64,000 bases of DNA, from the NCBI GenBank assembly GCA_009996615.1, contig JAACZU010000004.1, positions 111,528 to 175,527 on the forward strand. The letters are read 5' to 3'. Positions within the stretch are counted from its first letter, which is position 1; every line of letters begins with the position of its first letter. Source of the stretch: Rhodanobacteraceae bacterium. Lineage in GTDB: Bacteria; Pseudomonadota; Gammaproteobacteria; Xanthomonadales; Rhodanobacteraceae. Shown here one piece after another: positions 10,649 to 19,710 of this stretch. Under the pieces are notes generated by a model. That model searched no databases and was not told the DNA's origin. It worked only from the letters and a program-made list of their open reading frames with translations. The position numbers and the translations under genes were made by a program.

Positions 10649-11743
10649 TTAGGCCTGGGCGGGAATGCGCGGCGCGACGACGCCGACGTCGCCGCATTGC
10701 GCGCGATGACGCAGCGCCTGGTCCATCAGCACCAGCGCGACCATCGCCTCGGCGATCGGCGTGGCGCGGATACCGACGCAGGGATCATGGCGGCCCTTGG
10801 TCACGACCTCGACCGGCTCGCCGGCGCGGTTCACGCTGCGGCCCGGGATCAGGATGCTCGAGGTCGGCTTCAGCGCGATCGAGGCGACCACGCTCTGCCC
10901 GCTCGAGATGCCGCCGAGGATGCCGCCGGCGTGGTTGGACAGGAAGCCGCCCGGCGTGATCTCGTCGCGGTGCTCGCTGCCCTTCTGCGCGACCGCGGCG
11001 AAGCCGGCGCCGATCTCGACGCCCTTGACCGCGTTGATCGACATCAGCGCGGCGGCGAGTTCGCTGTCGAGCTTGCCGTAGATCGGCTCGCCCCAGCCCG
11101 GCGGCACGCCGTCGGCGACCACGGTCACGCGCGCGCCGACCGAGTCGCCGGCCTTGCGCAGCGCGTTCACGTAGCTTTCCAGTTCCACGACCATCGCCGC
11201 GTCGGGCCAGAAGAACGGGTTCTGCTCGACTGCATCCCAGTCGAATGAGCGTGGCGTGATTTCGCCGAGCTGCGCCAGGTGGCCGCGCACGCGCACGCCG
11301 TATTTTTCCGCCAGCCACTTCTTCGCGATCACCGCGGCGGCGACGCGCATCGTCGTCTCGCGCGCGGACGAACGACCGCCGCCGCGCGGATCGCGGATGC
11401 CGTACTTCTGCCAGTAGGTGTAGTCGGCGTGGCCGGGGCGGAACGTGTCGCTGATGTCGCCATAGTCCTTCGAGCGCGCATCGGTGTTGCGGATCAGCAG
11501 CGCGATCGGCGTGCCGGTGGTGCGGCCTTCGTACACGCCGGACAGGATCTCGACCTCGTCCGCCTCGCGCCGCTGCGAGGTGTAGCGGCTCTTGCCGGTC
11601 GCGCGGCGCTCGAGGTCGGCGCGGAAATCATCCGGCGCGATCGCCAGCCCCGGCGGGCAGCCGTCGACCACGCAACCGATCGCCGGCCCGTGGCTTTCGC
11701 CGAAGGTCGTGACGGTGAGGAGCTTGCCGAAGGAGTTGCTCAT
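10649..11743 (-). CDS. aroC: Chorismate synthase
   Basis: A 364-residue FMN-dependent enzyme that makes chorismate from EPSP, the last step of the shikimate pathway. The N-terminal [17 protein letters not shown] and the RPGHADYTY and [11 protein letters not shown] motifs are chorismate synthase signatures. The ATG giving MSNSFGKL was chosen; the longer open frame reads through family A and B repeats upstream. Length is normal for the bacterial enzyme. It is 33 bases from asd, probably in one transcript. Confidence 0.97.
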   Translation of the reverse strand: MSNSFGKLLTVTTFGESHGPAIGCVVDGCPPGLAIAPDDFRADLERRATGKSRYTSQRREADEVEILSGVYEGRTTGTPIALLIRNTDARSKDYGDISDTFRPGHADYTYWQKYGIRDPRGGGRSSARETTMRVAAAVIAKKWLAEKYGVRVRGHLAQLGEITPRSFDWDAVEQNPFFWPDAAMVVELESYVNALRKAGDSVGARVTVVADGVPPGWGEPIYGKLDSELAAALMSINAVKGVEIGAGFAAVAQKGSEHRDEITPGGFLSNHAGGILGGISSGQSVVASIALKPTSSILIPGRSVNRAGEPVEVVTKGRHDPCVGIRATPIAEAMVALVLMDQALRHRAQCGDVGVVAPRIPAQA

Positions 11744-11794
11744 GGGGCCGTGATTGGGGGTTCGGGATTGGGGATTCGGCAACGCCCGCCACTT

Positions 11795-11870
11795 CGTCGC
11801 CCCGGCGCAGGCCGGGGCCCAGTGCCTTCGATCTCGCCAAGCCACCCCGGCCTGCGCGGGGGCGACGACG
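11795..11870. repeat. Palindromic intergenic repeat, family A copy 3
   Basis: Arms cgtcgccccggcgcaggccgg and ccggcctgcgcgggggcgacg enclose a spacer with the same inner pairing as the other copies. A family-B fragment (ttcgggattggggattcgg, about 11760-11779) sits next to it, so the prmB-aroC gap is made up entirely of two repeat types. Confidence 0.75.
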
Positions 11871-11873
11871 CGA

Positions 11874-12794
11874 TCAGGCGCGCCCCTGCGCCGCCGCGCG
11901 GATCGCGTCCGCGTGCTCGACCAGATCGCGGCGGTCGAGCAGGAACACGCCCATCTGGCCGACGTCGAACTCGACCCAGTTGAACGGCACCTGCGGCAGC
12001 AGCTCGACCAGCGCGCGCTCGCTCTCGCCGACCTCGACGATCAGCACGCCGTCGTCGGTCAGGTGCGCCGGTGCGGCGAGCAGGATGCGCAGCGCGAAGT
12101 CGAGGCCGTCGGGACCGGCAGTCAATCCCAGTACGGGCTCGTGGCTGTATTCGGGCGGCAGCGCGGCATATTCCTGCTCGGTCACGTACGGCGGATTGCT
12201 GACGATCAGGTCGTAGCGCTCGCCGGCGAGGTTGGCGAACAGGTCGGACTTGAGCACGCGCACGCGCCCGCCGACGTCCTGGAATTCGACGTTCTCGCGC
12301 GCCAGCGCCAGCGCGTCGTCGCTGATGTCGACCAGGTCGACCTGCCAGTCCGGGTTGTGCACGGCCATCGCGATGCCGATGCAGCCCGAGCCGGTGCACA
12401 GGTCGAGCGCACGCTCGACCGGGCGCTCGTCCAGCCACGGCGAGAAGCCGGCCTGGATCAGCTCGGCGATCGGCGAGCGCGGCACCAGCGCGCGCGGGTC
12501 GGACTTGAACTTCAGGCCGGCGAACCACGCCTCGCCGGTCAGGTAGGCGACCGGCTTCTGCTCGTCGATGCGGCGGTCGATCAGCGCCAGCACGGCCTGC
12601 TTCTCGGTCGCGGTCAGGCGCGCCTGGCCATACGCCGGGGACAGATCGTGCGGCAGGTGCAGCGCGTGCAGCACCAGATGCGTCGCCTCGTCGAGCGCGT
12701 TGTCGTAGCTGTGGCCGAAGGTCAGGCCGGCCGCGCCGAAGCGGCTCGCGCCATAGCGGATGAAGTCGACGATGGTCGCAAGTTCCTGGGTCAC
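11874..12794 (-). CDS. prmB: 50S ribosomal protein uL3 glutamine methyltransferase
   Basis: A 306-residue class I SAM-dependent methyltransferase of the HemK/PrmB family. The SAM-binding motif is [10 protein letters not shown] (131-140) and the catalytic NPPY is at 200-203, followed by the PrmB-type [12 protein letters not shown]. PrmB methylates a glutamine side chain of ribosomal protein L3. The aroC neighbourhood supports PrmB rather than PrmC. The start is an ATG, with nothing coding between it and the divergent SCO gene. Confidence 0.94.
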   Translation of the reverse strand: MTQELATIVDFIRYGASRFGAAGLTFGHSYDNALDEATHLVLHALHLPHDLSPAYGQARLTATEKQAVLALIDRRIDEQKPVAYLTGEAWFAGLKFKSDPRALVPRSPIAELIQAGFSPWLDERPVERALDLCTGSGCIGIAMAVHNPDWQVDLVDISDDALALARENVEFQDVGGRVRVLKSDLFANLAGERYDLIVSNPPYVTEQEYAALPPEYSHEPVLGLTAGPDGLDFALRILLAAPAHLTDDGVLIVEVGESERALVELLPQVPFNWVEFDVGQMGVFLLDRRDLVEHADAIRAAAQGRA

Positions 12795-12887
12795 GGCGTT
12801 TCACGGCAGCGAAAAAGAGGCCGCACAGTATAGGCGGTGCGCGTCTGGTGGGCTGGCCATTTGCGTGCGGCCCCCTACAATCGGCGG

Positions 12888-13526
12888 ATGACCCCACGCC
12901 CCGCCGGCCGCGTCTCCGCGTCCATCCTGATCGTCCTCGCCGCGTTCGCCGCCGCCCTCGGGCTGTGGCTGGGCGCGCGTTTCGTCACCGCCCCGTCGTT
13001 GCCGCCGCTCGACAGCGCCGTGCTCTACCCGGTGCCGCGCGCGCTGCCCGAGTTCGAACTGCAGCGCAGCGACGGCCAGGCGCTGACGCTGGCCGACTGG
13101 AAGGGCCGCTGGACCATCGTCTTCTTCGGCTTCACGCACTGCCCGGATGTCTGCCCGATGACCCTGACCACGTTCAAGCAGGCCGCCAAGCACCTGCAGG
13201 CGAGCGGCCACGCCGACCGCGTCCGCTTCACCTTCATCTCGGTCGATCCGCAGCGCGACACGCCCGAGCAGCTCGGCCGCTACGTCGGCTACTTCAGTCC
13301 GGACTTCGTCGCCGCCACCGGCAGCGACGAGCAGCTGACGCGCCTGTCGCGTGCGCTCGGCCTGGTCTATTCGCGCGGCCCGGCCAACGACGGCAACTAC
13401 GAGGTCGACCACAGCGCCTCGGCCGTCATCATCGATCCGCAGGGGCGCGAGGTCGGCCTGTTCCGGCCGCCGTTCGACGCGGCGAAGATGGCCGCCGACC
13501 TCGCCAAGCTGGCGGAGGCCGGTTGA
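12888..13526 (+). CDS. SCO1/SenC-family copper chaperone
   Basis: A 212-residue thioredoxin-fold protein anchored by one N-terminal membrane helix (about 11-31), with its active part outside the membrane. The copper-binding CPDVC motif gives Cys85 and Cys89, and the third ligand is His175 in [13 protein letters not shown] proteins deliver copper to the CuA site of cytochrome oxidase or act as thiol-disulphide oxidoreductases. No cytochrome oxidase gene is present here, and the gene instead overlaps psd by one base. A TACAAT box lies only six bases before the ATG, so any leader would be very short. The upstream GTG at 12837 is less likely. Confidence 0.9.
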   Translation: MTPRPAGRVSASILIVLAAFAAALGLWLGARFVTAPSLPPLDSAVLYPVPRALPEFELQRSDGQALTLADWKGRWTIVFFGFTHCPDVCPMTLTTFKQAAKHLQASGHADRVRFTFISVDPQRDTPEQLGRYVGYFSPDFVAATGSDEQLTRLSRALGLVYSRGPANDGNYEVDHSASAVIIDPQGREVGLFRPPFDAAKMAADLAKLAEAG

Positions 13527-14374
13527 TGCGGCCCGCGCTGTGGTTGCAGTACGCCCTGCCGCACCGTTTCCTGTCGCGCCTGGTCCTGTGGGGCACGCGC
13601 TGGACGTTCGCGCCGTGGAAGAACTTCCTGATCGGCCGCATCGTGCGCGCCTATGACGTCAACCTCGCCGAGGCCGAGACCGCCGACTTCGCCGCGTGGC
13701 CGCATTTCAATGCGTTCTTCACGCGCGCGCTCAAGCCCGGCGCGCGGCCGCAGCCGGCCGATCCGGCCGCGATCGCCTGCCCGGCGGACGGCCGCATCAG
13801 CCAGTCCGGGATGATCAGCGACGGGCGCATCCTGCAGGCCAAGGGCCAGAGCTTCAGCGCCGCCGAGCTGCTCGGTGACGAGGCCGCCGCGGCGCCGTAC
13901 CGTGACGGCAGCTTCGCCACGGTCTACCTGTCGCCGCGCGACTACCACCGCGTGCACATGCCGCTGGCCGGCGAGTTGGTCGAGACCGTGCACATCCCCG
14001 GCCGCCTGTTCAGCGTCGCGCCGTTCGCGGTCGTCGGCGTGCCACGCCTGTTCGCGCGCAACGAGCGCCTGGTCTGCCATTTCCAGGGCGAACACGGCCC
14101 GTTCGTCGTGGTGCTGGTCGGCGCGATGCTGGTCTCGGGCATCGGCACGGTATGGCGCGGCGTCGAGGTGCCGCCGTACGCCTCGTCGATCACGCGGCGC
14201 GACTACCGCGGCCGCGGCATCCGCCTCGAGCGCGGCGCCGAGATGGGCCGCTTCAACATGGGTTCGACCGCGATCGTGCTGCTGCCGCCTGCGGTCGGCG
14301 GCTTCGACGCGACACTGGTTGCCGAGCAGCCGGTCAGGGTCGGCGAGGCGATCGGGCGCCAGCGGGCGGGCTGA
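13526..14374 (+). CDS. psd: Phosphatidylserine decarboxylase proenzyme
   Basis: A 282-residue membrane-associated enzyme that makes phosphatidylethanolamine. The self-cleavage site is the GST triplet at 246-248 (in [14 protein letters not shown]); cleavage before the serine yields the pyruvoyl alpha chain. Asp88 (PADGR) and His144 (YHRVHMP) match the conserved Asp and His of the processing triad. Its ATG overlaps the TGA of the SCO gene by one base (TGATG), so translation is coupled. Length is normal for the proteobacterial type I enzyme. Confidence 0.95.
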   Translation: MRPALWLQYALPHRFLSRLVLWGTRWTFAPWKNFLIGRIVRAYDVNLAEAETADFAAWPHFNAFFTRALKPGARPQPADPAAIACPADGRISQSGMISDGRILQAKGQSFSAAELLGDEAAAAPYRDGSFATVYLSPRDYHRVHMPLAGELVETVHIPGRLFSVAPFAVVGVPRLFARNERLVCHFQGEHGPFVVVLVGAMLVSGIGTVWRGVEVPPYASSITRRDYRGRGIRLERGAEMGRFNMGSTAIVLLPPAVGGFDATLVAEQPVRVGEAIGRQRAG

Positions 14375-14422
14375 TCACGCAGGCCAAACCGGACTTCCCT
14401 TTGCCACGGCATGCGGTCAGAA

Positions 14423-14485
14423 TGTGACGCAATTGGGCAAATTGTGACGGGCTGACCGGTCGCGTGCCGAGTAGCCGCCTACAAT
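14423..14485 (+). promoter_or_regulatory. Direct TGTGACG repeats and TACAAT box upstream of 14544
   Basis: Two direct TGTGACG copies (14423-14429 and 14443-14449, 20 bases apart) flank a small inverted repeat (caatt/aattg). A TACAAT box follows at 14480-14485, about 59 bases before the next ATG. No clear -35 hexamer is present, so the operator/promoter reading is tentative. Confidence 0.3.
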
Positions 14486-14543
14486 TTGTTGATCGTCCAT
14501 CCTTCGCACACGTGCGCGTGGATGGAAGGCAGGGGAGGTTCAC

Positions 14544-14978
14544 ATGCATCTGGTCACCCGCTTGATCGCCTTGAGCCGCGCCGTGCAGTTGCGGCGACAG
14601 TTCCGCGAGATCAACAAGGCGCTGGAACAACTGGCGCCCGGCTCACGGCGCCAACTCGCGCTGATCGCATTGCGCGAATTCGCCAGCGCCGCCAAGAGCG
14701 AGTTCCCGCACCTGTACGGCACGCCGCCGGACGAGAAATACCGCGCCTGGGGCAGCGGTACCGACATCGGCTTCGAGCGGTTGCGCTCGGACAACCTGCA
14801 GGTGCGCCTGCGCGGCCTCGCGCTGTGGCTGACCGTCGTCTACCACGAGACCAAGGATTCGCCGTTCGCCGACCAGCAGAAGCTGCACCTGCAGGTCATG
14901 CGCCTGCTGCGCACGCTCAAGGACGCGGTGCCGGCGGCCGAGCTGAACCGCCTGATGCCCGAGGGCGCGGCGGCCTGA
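14544..14978 (+). CDS. Conserved hypothetical protein, cytosolic, helical
   Basis: A 144-residue protein without signal peptide or membrane segment, mostly predicted helical. Recognisable strings are IALSRAVQLRRQFREINKAL near the N-terminus, FPHLYGTPPDEKYRAWG (about 54-70), and a tail LHLQVMRLLRTLKDA. I do not recognise a named domain. The ATG has a strong ribosome site (aggggagg). It is monocistronic, between psd and the convergent lytic transglycosylase, with its own candidate promoter region. Confidence 0.7.
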   Translation: MHLVTRLIALSRAVQLRRQFREINKALEQLAPGSRRQLALIALREFASAAKSEFPHLYGTPPDEKYRAWGSGTDIGFERLRSDNLQVRLRGLALWLTVVYHETKDSPFADQQKLHLQVMRLLRTLKDAVPAAELNRLMPEGAAA

Positions 14979-14987
14979 CGTCGCTGC

Positions 14988-15056
14988 GGCATCGCGGCTG
15001 GCGCCGTTCCCACGGCAGGCACCCGTCCGCGCAGGAGCGGCGTCAGCCGCAACGCC
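14988..15056. repeat. Inverted intergenic repeat, family D-like
   Basis: An imperfect inverted pair, gcatcgcggctggcgccgttccc and ggagcggcgtcagccgcaacgc, lies between two convergent genes. It resembles the 'gggagcggcggaagccgcgatg' palindrome at 40349-40411 and its relative near 21960, with more mismatches. Confidence 0.4.
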
Positions 15057-15070
15057 TTTTGCCCGGCGAC

Positions 15071-16591
15071 TTATCGCGCGCAGCCCGTCAGCGTCAGCGC
15101 CTGCCCCGGCTTCAGGTGGTAATGCGGCCCGCGCAGGCCGTTCGCGGCGGCAACCTCCTTCAGGTCGCAACCATTCTTGCGCGCGATCGCGAACAGCGAG
15201 TCGCCCTTGCGCACGAGGTAGGTCTGCCCCTTGGCCGACGTGCGCGCTGCGGTCGATGTCCGCACGGCCACGCCCGCCGAGACTGGCGGCGCGATCGCCG
15301 CGTGCAGCTCGGCGGCGAGCTCGGGCCACTTGCCGTCGGCGCAGTCGCGCGCGTAGACCGCCTCCAGCTCGCGTGGCACCACCAGCTTCGCGCCGGCCGG
15401 CTCGCGCTGCTTCGGGTCGAGCTGCGGATTGAGGTTGCGCAAGGTGCGGAACCAGCCGTTGTAGAGATTGCCGCCGTCCTGGCCGAGGCAGATGGTCAGC
15501 TCGGCGATCGACGCCGGGCGCTTGAGCGTGATGCTGCCGGCGTGGTCGGGAATCTTCGGGAACTGCAGGTTGTAGCGCTCCGGGTGCATGAACAGCCACG
15601 CCGCGGCCAGCACCATCGGCACGTAGTCGCGCGTCTCCGGCGACACGTCGTAGTAGACCTTCGGGTCCCAGAAACTGGGCGCGCCGCCGACCGCGGCGAC
15701 ACGCCGGCGCATCGCGCCCTCACCGCCGTTGTAGGCGCCGATCACCAGTTCCAGGTTGTTGTTGAAGATCGCCAGCTGCTCGTTGACGTAGGCCGCGTTC
15801 GCGCGCGCCGACAACTGCGGATCGAAGCGCTGGTCGAAGCCGTCGGCGGTGGACAGGCCGAAGCGCAGGCCGGTCGCGTACATGAACTGCAGCGGGCCGG
15901 AGGCGCCCGAGCGCGACACCGCGTGCACCTTGCCGCCCGATTCCTTCGCCATCATGCCGAACAGCAGCGCCTCGGGCAGCCCGGCCTTCTCGTACTCGGG
16001 CCACATCAGGTGGCGCATGTAGCGGTAGTTCTCGTACGCGTCGATCAGGTTCGGCCGGTACTGCGTCAGCCAGGTTTCCAGCGCGGCCTTGACCGGGCCG
16101 TTCAGCGCGATGATGTCGCCGAGCTCGCGCCCCTTCAGCAGCGTGATCGAGCGGCCGAGTTCGGGCAGCGAGGCGACCACCGGCGAGGACTCGCCGGCCT
16201 CGGCGGTCGCTTCCGGCGTGGTGCCGCCGCCGTCGTCATCATTGGACGCGGCCTCCTCGACCCCGATGCCACGGCGCAGCAGGCCGTCGAACGCGGCGAC
16301 GAAGCGCGCCTGGTCGCAACCGGGCAGTTGCGTGCATTGCGTCGCCGCGGTGCGCAGGTCGTCGAGCGCCGCCTTGAGCTCGCCCCGGGCCGCCTCGGCA
16401 TCGGCGCCGGGCGCACGTTCGAGCGCCGCGGTGTAGCGCAGGCTGTCCGCATCGAGGCGCTGGTAAAGCGCGGCAACGGCCGCGTCGCCGCCCTGCCCGC
16501 GCGCACCGGCGCTGCGCTGCGACGGCGCGCCCGCGCAGGCGGCCAGGCTGACGAGGGCGGTGACGACGGCGAAACGGAGGGAATGCTGCAT
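15071..16591 (-). CDS. MltD-like membrane-bound lytic murein transglycosylase
   Basis: A 506-residue probable lipoprotein: the N-terminus ends in a lipobox (SLAAC, Cys19). A helical region of about 150 residues precedes an SLT domain with the catalytic Glu217 in MMAKESGGKVHAVSRSGASG, and an AYNGGEGAMRRR motif near residue 295. The C-terminus is one LysM repeat (about 457-506, YLVRKGDSLFAIARKNGCD). It should cleave peptidoglycan with 1,6-anhydro ring formation at the outer membrane. E. coli MltD carries two LysM units; here I see one. The start MQHSLRF was chosen because it gives the lipoprotein signal. Monocistronic. Confidence 0.88.
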   Translation of the reverse strand: MQHSLRFAVVTALVSLAACAGAPSQRSAGARGQGGDAAVAALYQRLDADSLRYTAALERAPGADAEAARGELKAALDDLRTAATQCTQLPGCDQARFVAAFDGLLRRGIGVEEAASNDDDGGGTTPEATAEAGESSPVVASLPELGRSITLLKGRELGDIIALNGPVKAALETWLTQYRPNLIDAYENYRYMRHLMWPEYEKAGLPEALLFGMMAKESGGKVHAVSRSGASGPLQFMYATGLRFGLSTADGFDQRFDPQLSARANAAYVNEQLAIFNNNLELVIGAYNGGEGAMRRRVAAVGGAPSFWDPKVYYDVSPETRDYVPMVLAAAWLFMHPERYNLQFPKIPDHAGSITLKRPASIAELTICLGQDGGNLYNGWFRTLRNLNPQLDPKQREPAGAKLVVPRELEAVYARDCADGKWPELAAELHAAIAPPVSAGVAVRTSTAARTSAKGQTYLVRKGDSLFAIARKNGCDLKEVAAANGLRGPHYHLKPGQALTLTGCAR

Positions 16592-16669
16592 GGTGCGACG
16601 GCTGTGCGATGGGGACGCCGCACGGTACCCGCCCCGTGCGGCAGCGGCAACCCGCGGCATTACCGTGCG

Positions 16670-16697
16670 GTGCGCAGCAGCACTTCGTCGCTACAAT
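16670..16697 (+). promoter_or_regulatory. Candidate sigma70 promoter for the YjgR-type ATPase gene
   Basis: TTACCG (16670-16675) and TACAAT (16692-16697) are 16 bases apart, about 29 bases before the TTG start codon. The pair lies between the divergent mltD-like gene and the ATPase gene. Confidence 0.4.
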
Positions 16698-16725
16698 CGG
16701 GCACGACCACGACGAGGAGCATGCG

Positions 16726-18219
16726 TTGAACGAGATCCTGATCGGCAAGGGCGACCGCGCCGTCTATCTGCTGCCCAAGTACGCCAACCGCCACGGCATG
16801 GTCGCCGGCGCCACCGGCACCGGCAAGTCGGTCTCGCTGATGCTGCTCGCCGAGGGCTTTTCCAGGCGCGGCGTGCCGGTGTTCCTGGCTGACGTGAAGG
16901 GCGACCTCGCCGGCCTCGCGCAGGCCGGCGCGATGAGCGACAAGCTGCAGGCGCGGCTGGACAAGCTCGGCCTGACCGACTGGACGCCGGCGGCCAATCC
17001 GGTCGTGTTCTGGGACATCTACGGCAACGCCGGCCACCCGGTGCGCACGACGGTCTCGGAGATGGGCCCGAACCTGCTCGCGCGCCTGCTCGAACTCAAC
17101 GACACCCAGGCCGGCGTGCTCGAGATCGTGTTCAAGGCGGCCGACGACGAGGGCCTGCTGCTACTCGACCTGAAGGACCTGCGCGCGATGCTGGCGTGGG
17201 CGGTCGAGCACGCCAAGGACATCTCGCAGCACTACGGCCTGGTCGCACCGGCCTCGATCGCGGCGATCCAGCGCGCGCTGCTGTCGCTCGAGCAGGCCGG
17301 CGGCGACCGCTTCTTCGGCGAACCGGCGCTGGACCTGGCCGACTTCATGCGCCAGGACCTGTCCGGCCGCGGCGTGGTCAACATCCTCGCCGCCGACCAG
17401 CTGATCCTGAAGCCCAAGCTCTACACCACGTTCCTGCTGTGGATGCTGTCGGAGCTGTTCGAGAAGCTGCCCGAGGTCGGCGACCTCGAACAACCGAAGC
17501 TCGTGTTCTTCTTCGACGAGGCGCACCTGCTGTTCGACGACGCACCGCCGGCGCTGCGCCAGCGCGTCGAGCAGGTCGTGCGGCTGATCCGCTCGAAGGG
17601 CGTGGGCGTGTACTTCTGCTCGCAGAACCCGGACGACCTGCCCGACGTGATCCTCGGCCAGATGGGCAACCGCATCCAGCACGCACTGCGCGCGTTCACG
17701 CCGCGCGACCAGAAGGCGGTCAAGGCGGCGGCCGAGACGTTCGCGCCGAATCCGAAGCTCAACGTGGCCGAGGCGATCACCCAGCTCGGCGTCGGCGAGG
17801 CGCTGGTGTCGACGCTGCAGGACGGCGGCGTGCCGCTGCCGGTCGAGCGCGCGCTGATCGCCTCGCCGGGCTGCCGCATCGGCACGATCACCGACGCCGA
17901 ACGCGCCGCGGTGCGCGCGCGCTCGCCGATCGGTGGCAAGTACGACACAGCGATCGACCGCGAATCGGCGTACGAGCTGCTTGCCCAGCGCGCGGCCACC
18001 AGCGCCGCGGCCGGCAGCACGCCCGCCGCCGGCGCGGGCAAGCCGGCAGCGGCCGCGCCCGACTCGGGCTGGATGAGCGCGGCCAAGGACATGCTCCTCG
18101 GCAGCGGCCGCCGCCAGGGCATGCTCGAGGCGATGGCCAAGTCGATGGCGCGCAACGCCGGCAGCCAGCTCAGCCGGCAGATCCTGCGCGGCGTGCTCGG
18201 CTCGATCAGCAAGCGCTGA
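16726..18219 (+). CDS. YjgR-type HerA-like ATPase (DUF853 family)
   Basis: A 497-residue P-loop ATPase of the HerA/FtsK superfamily, resembling E. coli YjgR. Walker A is GATGTGKS (28-35), Walker B is LVFFFDEAH (about 259-267), and an arginine-rich RLIRSKGVGVYFCSQNPDDLP segment matches the sensor region of the family. The C-terminal 90 residues contain an Ala/Pro-rich linker, then a basic helical tail. The function of this family is not established. The start is a TTG: it follows gaggag at good spacing, and the nearby ATG is out of frame and stops at once. A one-gene transcript with its own promoter is likely. Confidence 0.87.
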   Translation: MNEILIGKGDRAVYLLPKYANRHGMVAGATGTGKSVSLMLLAEGFSRRGVPVFLADVKGDLAGLAQAGAMSDKLQARLDKLGLTDWTPAANPVVFWDIYGNAGHPVRTTVSEMGPNLLARLLELNDTQAGVLEIVFKAADDEGLLLLDLKDLRAMLAWAVEHAKDISQHYGLVAPASIAAIQRALLSLEQAGGDRFFGEPALDLADFMRQDLSGRGVVNILAADQLILKPKLYTTFLLWMLSELFEKLPEVGDLEQPKLVFFFDEAHLLFDDAPPALRQRVEQVVRLIRSKGVGVYFCSQNPDDLPDVILGQMGNRIQHALRAFTPRDQKAVKAAAETFAPNPKLNVAEAITQLGVGEALVSTLQDGGVPLPVERALIASPGCRIGTITDAERAAVRARSPIGGKYDTAIDRESAYELLAQRAATSAAAGSTPAAGAGKPAAAAPDSGWMSAAKDMLLGSGRRQGMLEAMAKSMARNAGSQLSRQILRGVLGSISKR

Positions 18220-18307
18220 GACGGCCGGCAAGGGACGCCACGCGCCGGCCACCTGAAGCTCCATCGCGCCGGCGACCCGCGGCCGGCGCCCACTGCGTGA
18301 GGGGAAG

Positions 18308-19582
18308 ATGACCGGCTCCACGACGATCGAACCGTTCTGGCAGCGCCTGCGCGCGATCTCGCTCTACCCGACCCACCTGGGCGCGCTGAGCACGATCGCC
18401 GTGCTCGCGCTGTGCCACCTGGTGCGCTACCTGCCGTTCGGCTGGCTGCTCGACCTGCTGGTCTGGGTCGCGCTGTACAAGTACGCGTTCGAGTGCCTGC
18501 GCGCGAGCGCGAACGGCCAGCTCGAGCCGCCCGAACTCGCCGTCGGCGTCGAGGACGACCTCGGCTGGAAGCAGATCTGGCTGCAGGTGCTGTTCATCGT
18601 GTTCGGCGTGCTCGGCCTGGTCCTGCTCGGCCCGGTCGGCGGCGTGCTGCTCCTGCTGCTGCTCGGCGTCGCCTTCCCCGGCGCGGTGATGTCGCTGGCG
18701 ATGGAGGAAAGCCTGCTGCGCGCGCTCAATCCGGGCAAGTGGCTGGCGATCTTCGCGCGCCTGGGCTGGCCGTACCTGGCCGTGGCCGCGCTGTGCCTGG
18801 TGATCTTCTTCAGCCAGGCCTATGCACAGGCGTTCGCTGCGGCGTTCCTGCCGGATCTCCTCGCCCTGCTCGTGACCGGCTTCATCGCGCACTACGCGAT
18901 CGTCGCGACGTTCCACCTGATGGGCTACCTGATCTACCAGTACCACGCCGAGATCGGCTACGAGCCGGTGCGCGCGCCGGCGCCTCTGCGTCGCGCCAAC
19001 GACGATCCGGACCAGGGTCTGCTCGACGAGGCCGCGCAACGCGTGCGCGATGGCAAGCCGGATGAAGCACGCGAACTGATTGCAACGCACCTGCGCACGC
19101 GCGGCGGCTCCGAAGCCGTACACGCGCAGTACCGCAAGCTGCTCGCGCTCGGCGGCCAGCGCGACGAGCAGCTGCGCCACGGCCGCGAATGGATCAGCGC
19201 GCTGCTCGCGCAGGACAAGGATCGCCGCGCGGTCGACGTCGCGCGCGAATGCCTCGAACTCGACCCGGCGTTCGAACCGGCGCAGCCCGACCAGGTCGCG
19301 CGCCTCGCGCAGAAGGCGGCCGACGCCGGCATGAGCCAGGTTGCGCTGCGGCTGCTCTCCGGCTTCCACCAGCGCCACCCCAAGCACCGCGACATCCCGC
19401 GGAACTACCTGCTCGCAGCCAAGGTGCTGGCCGAGCGCATGGGCAAGGACGCCGAGGCACGCGCGCTGCTCGATCAGCTCGCACGCGCCTATCCGGAGCA
19501 TCCGCTGGCCGGCGATATCGCGGCCTATCGGCAGTTTCTGGACAAGCTGGCCGTGCCAGCGAGCGCACCGGCGCAGCCCTGA
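18308..19582 (+). CDS. Multi-pass membrane protein with C-terminal TPR-like domain
   Basis: A 424-residue protein. The N-terminal half carries about five or six membrane helices (for example IAVLALCHLVRYL, VLFIVFGVLGLVLLG, and FIAHYAIVATFHLMGYLIY). The C-terminal half, from about residue 235, is soluble and helical with TPR-like units (LLDEAAQRVRDGKPDEARELI; LLDQLARAYPEHPLAGDI). The membrane part resembles DUF4013-type proteins, but I do not claim the family. Start ATG with a strong gaggggaag ribosome site. The function is unknown; TPR domains usually mediate protein contacts, so a membrane scaffold is possible. Confidence 0.72.
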   Translation: MTGSTTIEPFWQRLRAISLYPTHLGALSTIAVLALCHLVRYLPFGWLLDLLVWVALYKYAFECLRASANGQLEPPELAVGVEDDLGWKQIWLQVLFIVFGVLGLVLLGPVGGVLLLLLLGVAFPGAVMSLAMEESLLRALNPGKWLAIFARLGWPYLAVAALCLVIFFSQAYAQAFAAAFLPDLLALLVTGFIAHYAIVATFHLMGYLIYQYHAEIGYEPVRAPAPLRRANDDPDQGLLDEAAQRVRDGKPDEARELIATHLRTRGGSEAVHAQYRKLLALGGQRDEQLRHGREWISALLAQDKDRRAVDVARECLELDPAFEPAQPDQVARLAQKAADAGMSQVALRLLSGFHQRHPKHRDIPRNYLLAAKVLAERMGKDAEARALLDQLARAYPEHPLAGDIAAYRQFLDKLAVPASAPAQP

Positions 19583-19603
19583 ACCTTCGGGCAAACCAAA
19601 CCT

Positions 19604-19686
19604 CGTCGTTCCGGCGCAAGCCGGAACCCAGCGTCTTCAACGGGTGGTAAAGGCACTGGGTCCCGGCTTTCGCCGGGACGACGACG
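19604..19686. repeat. Palindromic intergenic repeat, family A copy 4
   Basis: Arms cgtcgttccggcgcaagccgg and cccggctttcgccgggacgacg, with the inner pair aacccagcg/cactgggt. It sits between the 3' ends of the convergent TPR-membrane and rhomboid genes, where it may also act as a shared hairpin. Confidence 0.75.
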
Positions 19687-19710
19687 TCCTTGGGCGCACC
19701 GCCTCGCGCG

